Shown: piece after piece, positions 1-6,101 of the stretch
Position numbering within the stretch: position 1 is the stretch's first letter
How the letters are laid out: every line of letters starts with the position of its first letter
Source: an uncultured Clostridium sp.
GTDB lineage: Bacteria; Bacillota; Clostridia; Lachnospirales; Lachnospiraceae
Direction: 5' to 3'
NCBI GenBank assembly: GCA_958349075.1
Contig: CATWBR010000277.1
Coordinates: 1 to 6,153, forward strand
Length of the DNA stretch: 6,153 nucleotides
The notes under the pieces: model-generated
Told to the model about the DNA's origin: nothing
What the model saw: only the letters and a program-made list of their open reading frames with translations
Database searches by the model: none
Translations under genes and position numbers: made by a program

Positions 1-2
1 GG

Positions 3-86
3 GTAGCACGTCCTCTTCCGGAAGATATGCCGTCCAATGAAGAACTGTTCGGTGATTTCTTCAAACCGGGTATGGACGAAGAATAA
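3..86 (+). CDS. C-terminal end of an unidentified protein (5' end outside window)
   Basis: An open frame enters from the left edge and ends at TAA 84-86, giving 27 residues with the tail ...FFKPGMDEE. I do not recognise the family. The tail is acidic and rich in Pro and Phe, with no membrane segment and no cysteine motif. The claim that this is a real gene end rests on the open frame and on the strong hairpin that begins 20 bp after the stop. Because the stretch is so short, chance openness cannot be excluded. Confidence 0.55.
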   Translation, partial: VARPLPEDMPSNEELFGDFFKPGMDEE

Positions 87-106
87 GTTTGATAGTAACA
101 TAAAGG

Positions 107-144
107 CAGGGCGCAGAGCGGAGGTAAGCTCTGTGCCCTGTTTT
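107..144 (+). terminator. Intrinsic terminator or attenuator between the upstream gene and the AAA+ ATPase gene
   Basis: A 13-bp stem pairs 107-119 with 128-140, with a single G-U wobble, around an 8-nt loop (120-127). It is followed by only four T residues (141-144). The stem is strong and GC-rich but the T tract is short, so partial read-through into the ATPase gene is plausible. The loop itself reads GGAGGTAA, a Shine-Dalgarno-like string with no start codon suitably placed after it. The real ribosome binding site of the next gene starts immediately after the T tract. Confidence 0.7.
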
Positions 145-152
145 GGAGGAGG
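145..152 (+). promoter_or_regulatory. Ribosome binding site of the AAA+ ATPase gene
   Basis: GGAGGAGG lies 9 nt before ATG 162 and fixes that start. It directly abuts the T tract of the preceding hairpin, so hairpin formation and ribosome access could interact in any read-through transcript. Confidence 0.75.
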
Positions 153-161
153 AAAATAACA

Positions 162-974
162 ATGCTGCAATTTCACGGAAATGAGAACTATATTGCGTCG
201 GACGAACTGATCCGCAGTGTCAACATAGCGGCTGCGCTTAAAAAACCGCTGTTAATAAAAGGTGAACCGGGAACCGGCAAGACGATGCTGGCGGAAGCAA
301 TCGCAAAATCCATGGACATGGAACTTTTAATCTGGAATATCAAGTCCACCACCAAGGCGCAGGACGGGCTTTATGTCTATGATACGGTCCAGCGTCTCTA
401 TGACAGCCAGTTTGGCGAGGAGGGGGTGGGCGACATCGCCAAATATATCCGTCTCGGCAAGCTGGGAGAGGCCTTTAAAAGGGAAAAACAGGCGGTGCTT
501 CTGATAGACGAGATCGATAAGGCCGATTTAGAGTTTCCCAACGACCTTCTCTGGGAGCTGGATCAGATGGAATTCTATATACCGGAGACGGGGGAGACTG
601 TAAAAGCAAAGGTGAGGCCGATTGTCATTATCACATCCAATGCGGAAAAGGAGCTGCCCGACGCTTTTCTGAGAAGGTGTATCTTCCATTATATTGCATT
701 TCCCGATGCGCCGATGATGGAACGGATTATTAAAGCACACTATCCGGATCTTGAGGAGACACTGATCGGGGGCGTGCTGGATGCATTTTACAGGATACGC
801 GGGATGAAGGGCATACTGAAGAAGCCGGGGACTTCGGAGGTTCTGGACTGGATACAGGCCCTTCATATTGGAGGAATCCCGATCGGCACACTGGAGAAGG
901 AAATCCCCTTTGCAGGCGTTCTTCTGAAGAAAACAGAAGACTTAAAACAGGCGGAGAACCGATATGTTTACTGA
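162..974 (+). CDS. MoxR-type AAA+ ATPase
   Basis: A 270-residue soluble AAA+ ATPase of the MoxR type (AAA_5 class). Visible motifs are Walker A GEPGTGKT at residues 34-41, Walker B VLLIDEID at 112-119, a sensor-1 Asn at 160 in the IITSN strand, and an arginine pair R171-R172 in DAFLRRC at the arginine-finger position. The C-terminal part is a small helical lid. MoxR proteins form ring oligomers that use ATP to remodel or load cofactors into partner complexes, usually with a VWA protein encoded next to them; the CoxD/CoxE pair in CO dehydrogenase maturation is the best-known case. That matches this locus, because the VWA gene overlaps this one by 11 bp. The length is typical for the single-domain family. 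The start is supported by GGAGGAGG 9 nt upstream. The client cannot be named from this window. Family assignment is firm; the chaperone role is inferred from the family. Confidence 0.93.
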   Translation: MLQFHGNENYIASDELIRSVNIAAALKKPLLIKGEPGTGKTMLAEAIAKSMDMELLIWNIKSTTKAQDGLYVYDTVQRLYDSQFGEEGVGDIAKYIRLGKLGEAFKREKQAVLLIDEIDKADLEFPNDLLWELDQMEFYIPETGETVKAKVRPIVIITSNAEKELPDAFLRRCIFHYIAFPDAPMMERIIKAHYPDLEETLIGGVLDAFYRIRGMKGILKKPGTSEVLDWIQALHIGGIPIGTLEKEIPFAGVLLKKTEDLKQAENRYVY

Positions 975-2166
975 TTTCTTATATATTCTGCGCGGCTATG
1001 GCATGAAGACCAGTTTAAATGAGTGGACCTGCCTGATGGACGCACTGGAATTGAATCTGAATGAAGCCAGCCTGACGGAATTTTATCATATGGCGCGCTC
1101 AATCCTGGTAAAAAAGGAGTCTGATTACGACAGGTTTGATCAGGCGTTTTTAGAGTACTTTAAAAATGTAAAGGAACAGGACTGCCTTCCAAAAGAGCTG
1201 GCCCGCTGGCTCTCAAGGGCAATGACACAGACGCCTTTCGACAGGGAGGAAGCGGATGCGGCCTGGGGAAAGATGGATATCGAAGAGATACGCCGTCTGA
1301 TGGAACAGAGGCTGGCGGAACAAAAAGAGCAGCATCACGGAGGAAATAAGTGGGTCGGTACCGGAGGAACCACGGCATTCGGCCACTCCGGCTATGCGCC
1401 GAAGGGAATCCGTGTCCACGGAGCCGGGATGAACCGAAGTGCGTTAAAAGTGGCAGCGGAGCGGAATTATAAGGATTTCCGCGAGGATAAGGTATTACAG
1501 CTAAGGCAGTTCCAGGTGGCGCTCAGAAAACTGAGGCTCCTGTCCAGCAAGGAGGATGGGGCTAAAACAGAACTGGATGTGACAAAGACCATTGAGAAGA
1601 CCTGCGAACGGGGAGGGAAACTTCAACTGGTGATGGAGAGGCCGAGAAAAAACCAGACGAAGCTTCTTCTTCTGATGGACAGCGGCGGCTCCATGTGGGC
1701 CTATGCCGATATGTGCAACCGTCTCTTCCAGGCCGTCAACCAGGCATCCCAGTTCAAGGATTTGAAGGTGTATTATTTTCACAACTGTTTTTACGATCAG
1801 TTATTTACCGGGCCAGGCTGTTCGTGGGATGATAAGATTTCCACAGAGTGGCTGTTCCACAACCTGAAGACAGAGTATAAGGTCATTATTGTGGGAGACG
1901 CACTTATGGCTCCGTCAGAACTTCTGGAGCCGGGTGGCACTCTTGATTATTACCATGAGAATGAAAAAGAGGGGATTTACTGGCTGAAGGCGCTGAAGAA
2001 GCGTTTTCCGTCATCGGTCTGGCTGAACCCACTGCATGAGAAGCTTTGGGACTATGACGCCGGTTCCCGCACCATCGGGCTGGTACGCGAATGTTTTCCC
2101 ATGTTCCAGTTAACGGCGCGCGGCCTGGAGGCGGCGATTAAAGAGCTAAGAAAAGGGGAGGCGTAA
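964..2166 (+). CDS. VWA-domain protein, COG3825/CoxE-like, partner of the MoxR ATPase
   Basis: A 400-residue soluble protein. Residues 1 to about 120 are helical. A Gly-rich segment follows at about 126-159 (GGNKWVGTGGTTAFG and the GYAPKGIRVHG stretch), which I recognise from the COG3825 family. The VWA fold occupies about 230-400. The metal-site (MIDAS) motif is DSGGSM at 239-244, i.e. DxGxS rather than the textbook DxSxS; from memory, Gly at this place is normal for the family. A second conserved acidic loop is VGD at 310-312. Family-typical stretches YYFHNCFY and SSVWLNPL are intact, so nothing suggests decay. ATG 964 overlaps the ATPase gene by 11 bp and has GGAGA 6 nt upstream inside that gene, which implies translational coupling and fixed stoichiometry. 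By family, VWA proteins of this kind link the MoxR ring to its client. The client here is unknown. The stop codon lies within a hairpin. Confidence 0.9.
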   Translation: MFTDFLYILRGYGMKTSLNEWTCLMDALELNLNEASLTEFYHMARSILVKKESDYDRFDQAFLEYFKNVKEQDCLPKELARWLSRAMTQTPFDREEADAAWGKMDIEEIRRLMEQRLAEQKEQHHGGNKWVGTGGTTAFGHSGYAPKGIRVHGAGMNRSALKVAAERNYKDFREDKVLQLRQFQVALRKLRLLSSKEDGAKTELDVTKTIEKTCERGGKLQLVMERPRKNQTKLLLLMDSGGSMWAYADMCNRLFQAVNQASQFKDLKVYYFHNCFYDQLFTGPGCSWDDKISTEWLFHNLKTEYKVIIVGDALMAPSELLEPGGTLDYYHENEKEGIYWLKALKKRFPSSVWLNPLHEKLWDYDAGSRTIGLVRECFPMFQLTARGLEAAIKELRKGEA

Positions 2167-2181
2167 ATGAATACGCCTCCC
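2156..2181. terminator. Bidirectional terminator hairpin between the VWA gene and aroD
   Basis: A perfect 10-bp stem (2156-2165 with 2172-2181) encloses a 6-nt loop. Read on the minus strand it is followed by CTTTTCTT, a reasonable T tract, so it is best as the aroD terminator, 18 nt after the aroD stop. On the plus strand there is no T tract. The hairpin starts inside the last codons of the VWA gene and its left arm includes the first two bases of that gene's TAA stop, so translating ribosomes would compete with folding in that direction. Confidence 0.7.
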
Positions 2182-2199
2182 TGAATGCATATACCGTTC

Positions 2200-2955
2200 T
2201 TATGCAAGACTTGTTATAAAGTTGGAGAGCAGATCGGCGGGGAGCTGGCCCGGTGCGGAGGCTTTGCCTGCGGTGCCGAATGTGATGGCGGAACCAAACA
2301 CGCTGCCGCAGATCCGGCTGATGGCGCCCTGGCGTCCCATGGACATCGTGATGACGGGCGTCTCCTGATGTTCCTCCCTCATTGTAAGAGTGGCATCGAG
2401 CAAGGTCAGTACATCGCGTTCATTCTGGGGCATTACGGCAAATTTGGCAATATCGGCCCCAAGCTGCTGCATCTCACAGAGATGGCCCACAATTACTTCC
2501 TTGGAGGGCGTTGAGGTGGTGTCGTGGCGGGAGGCAATAATCTTTACTCCGGCCTGATGGGCGGCGTCTACGAGTGTTTTCATCGTATCATCACCCCTTG
2601 AAAGCTCCACATCGACCAAATCCACGAGGCCGCTCTCAATGGCGGCGAGATTCAGGGCGGTGTAATCCTCCGTGCTGAGTTTCAGCTTTCCTCCCTCTGC
2701 ATCGGTACGGATTGTGAACAGGACCGGAATCTCCTTAAGCTGTTCGCGAAGATATGCCATGGCCTGGAATCGCACCTGCGGATTTTCAATATTCTGGTAA
2801 AAATCCGCGCGCCATTCTACAAAGTCGAAGGGGGCGTTTTCCATTGCTTTGACGGACTGACGCAGTCCATCCAAATTCGTGTCCGTGAGCGGAATGCAGA
2901 TTTTCGGGATTCCTTCTCCGAATACAACGTTTCTGATCTTTACTGAGGCATTCAT
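2200..2955 (-). CDS. aroD: 3-dehydroquinate dehydratase, type I
   Basis: This cytoplasmic class I aldolase-fold enzyme converts 3-dehydroquinate to 3-dehydroshikimate, the third step of the shikimate pathway, through a Schiff base. At 251 residues it is full length (the E. coli enzyme has 252). All expected active-site residues are present, each one position beyond E. coli numbering: E47 and R49 in VEWRADFY, catalytic H144 in SRHDT, Schiff-base K171 in AKFAVMP, R214 in the GRQGAISR stretch, and S233 and Q237 in GKASAPGQL. ATG 2955 has AGGAG 8 nt upstream. The gene appears monocistronic, with its own strong promoter and its own terminator hairpin. Type I enzymes serve biosynthesis in many clostridia but can also serve quinate breakdown. 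No quinate or shikimate dehydrogenase is visible here to decide between these. Confidence 0.97.
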   Translation of the reverse strand: MNASVKIRNVVFGEGIPKICIPLTDTNLDGLRQSVKAMENAPFDFVEWRADFYQNIENPQVRFQAMAYLREQLKEIPVLFTIRTDAEGGKLKLSTEDYTALNLAAIESGLVDLVDVELSRGDDTMKTLVDAAHQAGVKIIASRHDTTSTPSKEVIVGHLCEMQQLGADIAKFAVMPQNERDVLTLLDATLTMREEHQETPVITMSMGRQGAISRICGSVFGSAITFGTAGKASAPGQLPADLLSNFITSLA

Positions 2956-2973
2956 GGCATCTTCTCCTTATAC

Positions 2974-3007
2974 GCGGTAAAAGCAGGCCTTTCGGGCTGT
3001 TCACCGC
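2974..3007 (-). promoter_or_regulatory. Possible hairpin in the aroD mRNA leader
   Basis: In the predicted leader of about 80 nt, an outer 5-bp stem (2974-2978 with 3003-3007) encloses an inner stem of about six pairs with one bulged base (2983-2989 with 2995-3000) and a small loop. It ends 5 nt before the AAGGAGAAG ribosome-binding region at 2961-2969. I recognise no known riboswitch or T-box consensus. It could tune translation or simply be incidental structure. Confidence 0.3.
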
Positions 3008-3041
3008 CACCAATTAAAGGTTTTTCAAAATGTTTTGTTAC

Positions 3042-3070
3042 AGTATAAGAGCAATACGGACTTCTGTCAA
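3042..3070 (-). promoter_or_regulatory. Housekeeping sigma-factor promoter of aroD
   Basis: The minus strand reads TTGACA (3065-3070), a 17-bp spacer (3048-3064) and TATACT (3042-3047). This is a consensus -35 box with five of six consensus -10 bases at the ideal spacing. An A6 run lies just upstream of the -35 box, followed by AT-rich DNA that resembles an UP element. The predicted transcription start near 3035 gives a leader of about 80 nt. This is the only good promoter seen between 2956 and 3116. Confidence 0.85.
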
Positions 3071-3079
3071 GAGTTTTTT

Positions 3080-3112
3080 GCTTTAAACTGCTAAAATTTA
3101 ATGCTTTAAAGC
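3080..3112. repeat. Paired GCTTTAAA palindromic boxes upstream of the aroD promoter
   Basis: GCTTTAAA occurs at 3080-3087 and again at 3103-3110. The second copy forms a perfect 10-bp palindrome GCTTTAAAGC (3103-3112). The copies are 23 bp apart start to start, about two helical turns, and lie 10-42 bp upstream of the aroD -35 box. They could be binding sites for a regulator or only AT-rich UP-element DNA; the region is AT-rich enough for a chance match. Confidence 0.35.
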
Positions 3113-3116
3113 GAAA

Positions 3117-3797
3117 ATGCGCTGTTTTCACCTGATTGTACGTGAAAAAATACAATTCAGAGGGCAGGGAAAAGAAGAGGAAAATGCCCGCCCGAAGCTG
3201 TTCTGGGTCAACCTGGCAGTCTTTATTGCGGTCATCGTGGCGCTCGCCGTCTTTAAGATACAAGCCTACTTTGTTTTTATTATTGTATCGTGCATCACCG
3301 CCCTTTTAAATTATCCGAAAACCTTTGCCGATATGTGGAACAGGACGGGAACCATGATATTTAATATCATTCTGATGCTCCTTTCCATCTCCGTCTACAT
3401 TGCGGTATTCGCCCAGACGGGAATGGTTGAGTCTTTTGCCCAGTTAATCGTAGGTATTTTCCCGGGAGGAACGGCAAAGTACGCGTTTATCGTGCTTCTG
3501 GCCGTGAGCGTTCCGGTTATCCGGTTTGTGCCGTATCAGTTGTACAACGCAATGTATCCGCTCCTGATCTTTATCGGGGCCCAGTTTGGATACACTCCAA
3601 TCGAAATTATTGCCCCCTATGTGTGCAACCTTGCGCTGGGAACCGGTGTAACACCTGTCAACGCGTCGATTTATGTGGCTGCGCCTCTGCTGGAGACGGA
3701 AGTGGACGGCATTGTAAAGAAAGGCGTTCCGATTATGACGGTCACGAACATACTTGTTATGGCGCTGGCGGCCGCAGTGGGAATTTTGAGATTATAG
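3117..3797 (+). pseudogene. C-terminal half of a CitMHS-type citrate/metal-citrate transporter, 5'-truncated remnant
   Basis: The frame encodes 226 residues with about five or six hydrophobic segments, starting near residue 30. It matches, from memory, only the second half of the CitMHS family, whose full members have about 430 residues and import citrate, often complexed with a divalent metal, by proton symport. Recognisable parts are the inter-domain entry RPKLFWVNLA, the LLNYPK loop, the GMVESFAQ segment and the late PVNASIYVAAPLLE stretch. The first half is absent. The region upstream (3000-3116) holds a stop in frame at 3099-3101 and the aroD promoter instead. ATG 3117 has no Shine-Dalgarno site, and the only decent one nearby (AAGAAGAGG before ATG 3184) serves a different frame. 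The frame is otherwise undamaged over 226 codons, so the deletion may be recent. A functional half-size protein is possible but unlikely. Confidence 0.72.
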
Positions 3798-3812
3798 ACA
3801 AAGACATAAGAG

Positions 3813-3853
3813 CCCCGGCACAAACAGCGGAGAAAAAGCCGTTTGTGCCGGGG
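3813..3853. terminator. Intergenic terminator hairpin between the permease remnant and merR
   Basis: A perfect 13-bp stem pairs 3813-3825 with 3841-3853 around a 15-nt loop. It lies in the 84-bp gap between two convergent genes. The flanking T content is modest on both sides (ATTCTATTCT on the plus strand, CTCTTATGTCTTT on the minus strand), so it is probably a moderate terminator for both directions. Confidence 0.72.
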
Positions 3854-3881
3854 GATTCTATTCTGGATTTCATAACTTCAG

Positions 3882-4868
3882 TCAGTCTTTTTTTTCTTTC
3901 ACCGGCATTAAAAGATCCAACTGTAAATGGTCTAAATCCTGCTCGGGCTGTTCGATGTGGCTATAGTAGTTTAAGTGCTCCTCCATCAGCCCGCACATGT
4001 GCTCCTGATCCTGTAAATCACCTGCAAACTCATACATCTTATCATTCATGATCCATTCAAGGAAGGCGTCCCATTCATTAAAATTACCGAAAGAAATCAT
4101 ATGGGCCGCATACAAACCTCCGCTGAATTTCTTTTTTATCAGCGGCGCTGGTACCTCCATATCGTCGGGAATGGTTACCCAGGCCTCATAACCGTGGTAA
4201 CCTGTTTCATCGATCGGATTCGGATGATTAAAACCGTACCGCCTCAGGTCGGGTTTTATCTTTCCCAAACCGCTCTCCCTTACAAAGCGGTCGATTTGGA
4301 AGTTTGCATTTAATTCGGGTTCATCGCCGATGTAATGAGAAGCAGCAATGAAAGCCGGGGGCAGATAAATAATTCTCACACCGCTTACCTTAGAAAGCCG
4401 TTCATCTGCTTTTTTAAATTTATCTGCGGACTGTTCCTCCCTGAAATTAATACTGATCAGACCGAGCGATTCAATCGCCGCCAGCAGCGTATCATCCTTC
4501 GGCAGAATTTGACTCAGGGGCAGTTTGGCAGCCTTGCCCAGCTCCTCAACGAAACGGTTTAATATGTCTCTGATTGTGGAGAGCGCCGTAATTTCCTCGT
4601 CCAGTTCCTCTATATTCCGGCGGAAAATGTCAATGGCTGCAACCGCATCCGTATTGTTCAATATTGTCTCGATCTGGCGGACGGGTATCCGAAGCTTTCG
4701 AAGGAGTATAATTTGCCTGATTCGGGAAACTGCATTAACGTCATAAACGCGGTAAGAGTATCCTTCCCGCCGGGAACTGGTGATTAATCCCGCCTTTTCA
4801 TAATAGCGGAGCATTCTTGTAGATATGCCCAGATTCTGGGATACCTGGCTTACGGTCATTTCTTCCAT
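3882..4868 (-). CDS. MerR-family transcriptional regulator with GyrI-like effector-binding domain
   Basis: A 328-residue regulator. Residues 5-70 form the MerR DNA-binding domain: a helix-turn-helix from residue 5, TRMLRYYEKAGLI at 17-29, and the wing SRREGYSYRVYD at about 32-43. A dimerising helix follows at about 72-110. The C-terminal part, about 163-320, resembles the BmrR/GyrI-like ligand domain, with GYEAWVTIP near 227 and GGLYAAHM near 250. There is no metal-binding cysteine pattern, so a bulky organic ligand is more likely than a metal. Such proteins untwist a promoter with an overlong spacer when ligand binds. ATG 4868 has a full AGGAGGT 5 nt upstream. Its own promoter has exactly such a spacer with a dyad, which indicates autoregulation. 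An 8-A coding run (3888-3895) lies near the stop and could affect only the last few residues. The ligand and any other targets are unknown. Confidence 0.92.
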   Translation of the reverse strand: MEEMTVSQVSQNLGISTRMLRYYEKAGLITSSRREGYSYRVYDVNAVSRIRQIILLRKLRIPVRQIETILNNTDAVAAIDIFRRNIEELDEEITALSTIRDILNRFVEELGKAAKLPLSQILPKDDTLLAAIESLGLISINFREEQSADKFKKADERLSKVSGVRIIYLPPAFIAASHYIGDEPELNANFQIDRFVRESGLGKIKPDLRRYGFNHPNPIDETGYHGYEAWVTIPDDMEVPAPLIKKKFSGGLYAAHMISFGNFNEWDAFLEWIMNDKMYEFAGDLQDQEHMCGLMEEHLNYYSHIEQPEQDLDHLQLDLLMPVKEKKD

Positions 4869-4889
4869 GTGATACCTCCTGACGGTTCA

Positions 4890-4920
4890 AGTATAAACTG
4901 CGACACGGTGTCAAAGTCAA
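4890..4920 (-). promoter_or_regulatory. merR promoter with 19-bp spacer and MerR operator dyad
   Basis: The minus strand shows TTGACT (4915-4920), a 19-bp spacer (4896-4914) and TATACT (4890-4895). The spacer holds the perfect 11-bp dyad GACACCGTGTC (4902-4912), which extends to a 21-bp imperfect dyad (4897-4917, 8 of 10 half-site positions matching). A spacer of 19-20 bp with a central dyad is the established architecture of MerR-activated promoters. The predicted start near 4883 leaves only a very short leader before the AGGAGGT site at 4874-4880. Confidence 0.83.
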
Positions 4921-4955
4921 GCGGAAAATGCAGCATGAAAACCATAAACGGCTCT

Positions 4956-5732
4956 TTACTTCGGGCAGGTGTACCGTGTAAGTCCTATGCTGTGTTTTCC
5001 ATACTCAATCGCCTCGACAGGGCAGCGGCAGATGCAGGCCATGCAGTGTGTGCAGTCATTCCCCCACACGGGTTTGCCTTTTTCAATTCGGATATTGTTC
5101 ATAGGACAGACAGACGCACATTTCCCACAGGAGATACAGGTATCTGCGGCGTAGAATTTTTTGGCGTGGACAAACATCGGGTAAAAAAGATGGTTGACTA
5201 TGCCGCTGTTCATTTTATCTTTTACCGTAAGGGGGAGCTGCGGGAACATCCGCCGGCCCGTTATAAAAGCCGCCGCCCGGTCGATTTCCCCTTCCGCCCG
5301 GCGGATGATTTCAAGTGCTTCTTCTTTGGAAGGGGAGGAGAACATAGCAATATAATTTTCCGGCATGACGATGGGATAGCATCCCTGGTAATCCATATTT
5401 ATGGAATGACACAGTTCTCTGAGATATTTTCCCGCGTATCCGATGTCCCCTCCACAAGTCATAACAAAATACATTTCCCTGCTGCCGGGCAGTTTGGTTT
5501 TTTCAAGCCATTCCTGCAGGATGCGGGGGATTCTCCACGCATAGGTCGGGGCTACAATCACCCACGGACTGTCCGGGTGCTCAATTTCCGGAAATATAAT
5601 TTCCGGATGTTCCATTGAAAAGTCCCGGTTTTTGATTTTCTCAAACAGGTTGAAAACCTCATCCCCTGTTTTTTCCGCAATTCTCTTTGCAGCATATTCG
5701 CTGTTGCCTGTTCCTGAAAAATATAGAATCAT
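4956..5732 (-). CDS. EFR1-type flavodoxin-ferredoxin fusion (putative flavoprotein with two [4Fe-4S] clusters)
   Basis: A 258-residue soluble electron-transfer protein. The N-terminal half is flavodoxin-like, with the phosphate-binding loop SGTGNSEYAA at 6-15, the APTYAWRIP segment at 61-69 and the TCGGD loop at 92-96, as expected for FMN binding. The C-terminal end is a bacterial 2[4Fe-4S] ferredoxin with cysteines 199, 202, 205 and 209 and cysteines 227, 230, 233 and 237, both in CxxCxxCxxxCP spacing. Domain order and length fit the EFR1 family common in anaerobic Firmicutes; its physiological partner is generally unknown. An internal electron path between FMN and the clusters is inferred. 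ATG 5732 has GGGAGG 8 nt upstream. The gene starts 24 bp after the arsR stop, so the two are probably co-transcribed and controlled by the ArsR protein. No clear terminator separates it from the merR promoter. Confidence 0.92.
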   Translation of the reverse strand: MILYFSGTGNSEYAAKRIAEKTGDEVFNLFEKIKNRDFSMEHPEIIFPEIEHPDSPWVIVAPTYAWRIPRILQEWLEKTKLPGSREMYFVMTCGGDIGYAGKYLRELCHSINMDYQGCYPIVMPENYIAMFSSPSKEEALEIIRRAEGEIDRAAAFITGRRMFPQLPLTVKDKMNSGIVNHLFYPMFVHAKKFYAADTCISCGKCASVCPMNNIRIEKGKPVWGNDCTHCMACICRCPVEAIEYGKHSIGLTRYTCPK

Positions 5733-5756
5733 GATCCCGTCCTCCCTGATCTGAAC

Positions 5757-6101
5757 TTATGATTGTGTACCGGCAAGTTTTACACTGCCGTAAATAAGAT
5801 TGACTAAATCGGCAATGTCCTTCCACTGAGTTTCATCCACACTCATATAATAGTAATTTTTTGTTCCTTCTCTCCGCATTGCTACAATTCCCGCCTCTTT
5901 CAGGAGCTGAAGATGGTGGGAGACGGACGGCCTGGTTAGATGTGTTTTTTGCGCAATTTCGCCCACCCGGATGCCCGACAAGTCATTCTCCAGCAGCACA
6001 AGTAAAATCAACTGCCTTGTTTCGTCCCCAATCGCAGTAAAGGCATTTCTGCATTTCTGGAAACCTTCTACTATTTTATTAAGTCTTTCTTCACATTCCA
6101 T
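5757..6101 (-). CDS. ArsR/SmtB-family winged-helix transcriptional regulator
   Basis: A 114-residue protein of typical ArsR length. It contains the family's winged helix: the FTAIGDETRQLILLVLL helix pair at about 21-37, the recognition helix in TRPSVSHHLQLLKEAGIV at about 56-73, and the wing MRREGTKNYYYM at about 75-86. The expected role is dimeric repression of its own operon, relieved by a signal. The metal-sensing ELCVCDL motif of the arsenic and cadmium sensors is missing. Its only cysteines are C3 and C17, both outside that helix, so a classical alpha3 metal site is not apparent and the signal is unknown. ATG 6101 has GGAG 7 nt upstream. Only 52 bp lie before the window edge and I find no convincing promoter there. 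The close downstream flavodoxin-ferredoxin gene is the likely target. Confidence 0.92.
   Translation of the reverse strand: MECEERLNKIVEGFQKCRNAFTAIGDETRQLILLVLLENDLSGIRVGEIAQKTHLTRPSVSHHLQLLKEAGIVAMRREGTKNYYYMSVDETQWKDIADLVNLIYGSVKLAGTQS

Noticed and set aside
1678..1695. Glycine in place of the first MIDAS serine, considered as a broken metal site
   Set aside because: From memory the DxGxS form is usual in this VWA family, and the rest of the domain is intact, so this is probably normal.
2185..2514. Open frame on the plus strand opposite aroD
   Set aside because: It is a shadow of a fully conserved enzyme gene on the other strand, with no ribosome binding site and a composition dictated by the antisense codons.
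3092..3097. TAAAAT as a plus-strand -10 box that could drive the permease remnant
   Set aside because: There is no matching -35 box at 16-18 bp upstream, and the DNA is AT-rich enough to give such a match by chance.
3184..3306. Short plus-strand frame at ATG 3184 preceded by AAGAAGAGG
   Set aside because: It is out of frame with the recognisable permease sequence, runs only about 40 codons, and its translation looks like nothing known. The site only mimics a start.
4869..5618. Long plus-strand open frame of 249 codons opposite the flavodoxin-ferredoxin gene
   Set aside because: It starts inside the merR promoter region, has no family-like sequence, and mirrors a gene with intact cofactor motifs on the minus strand.
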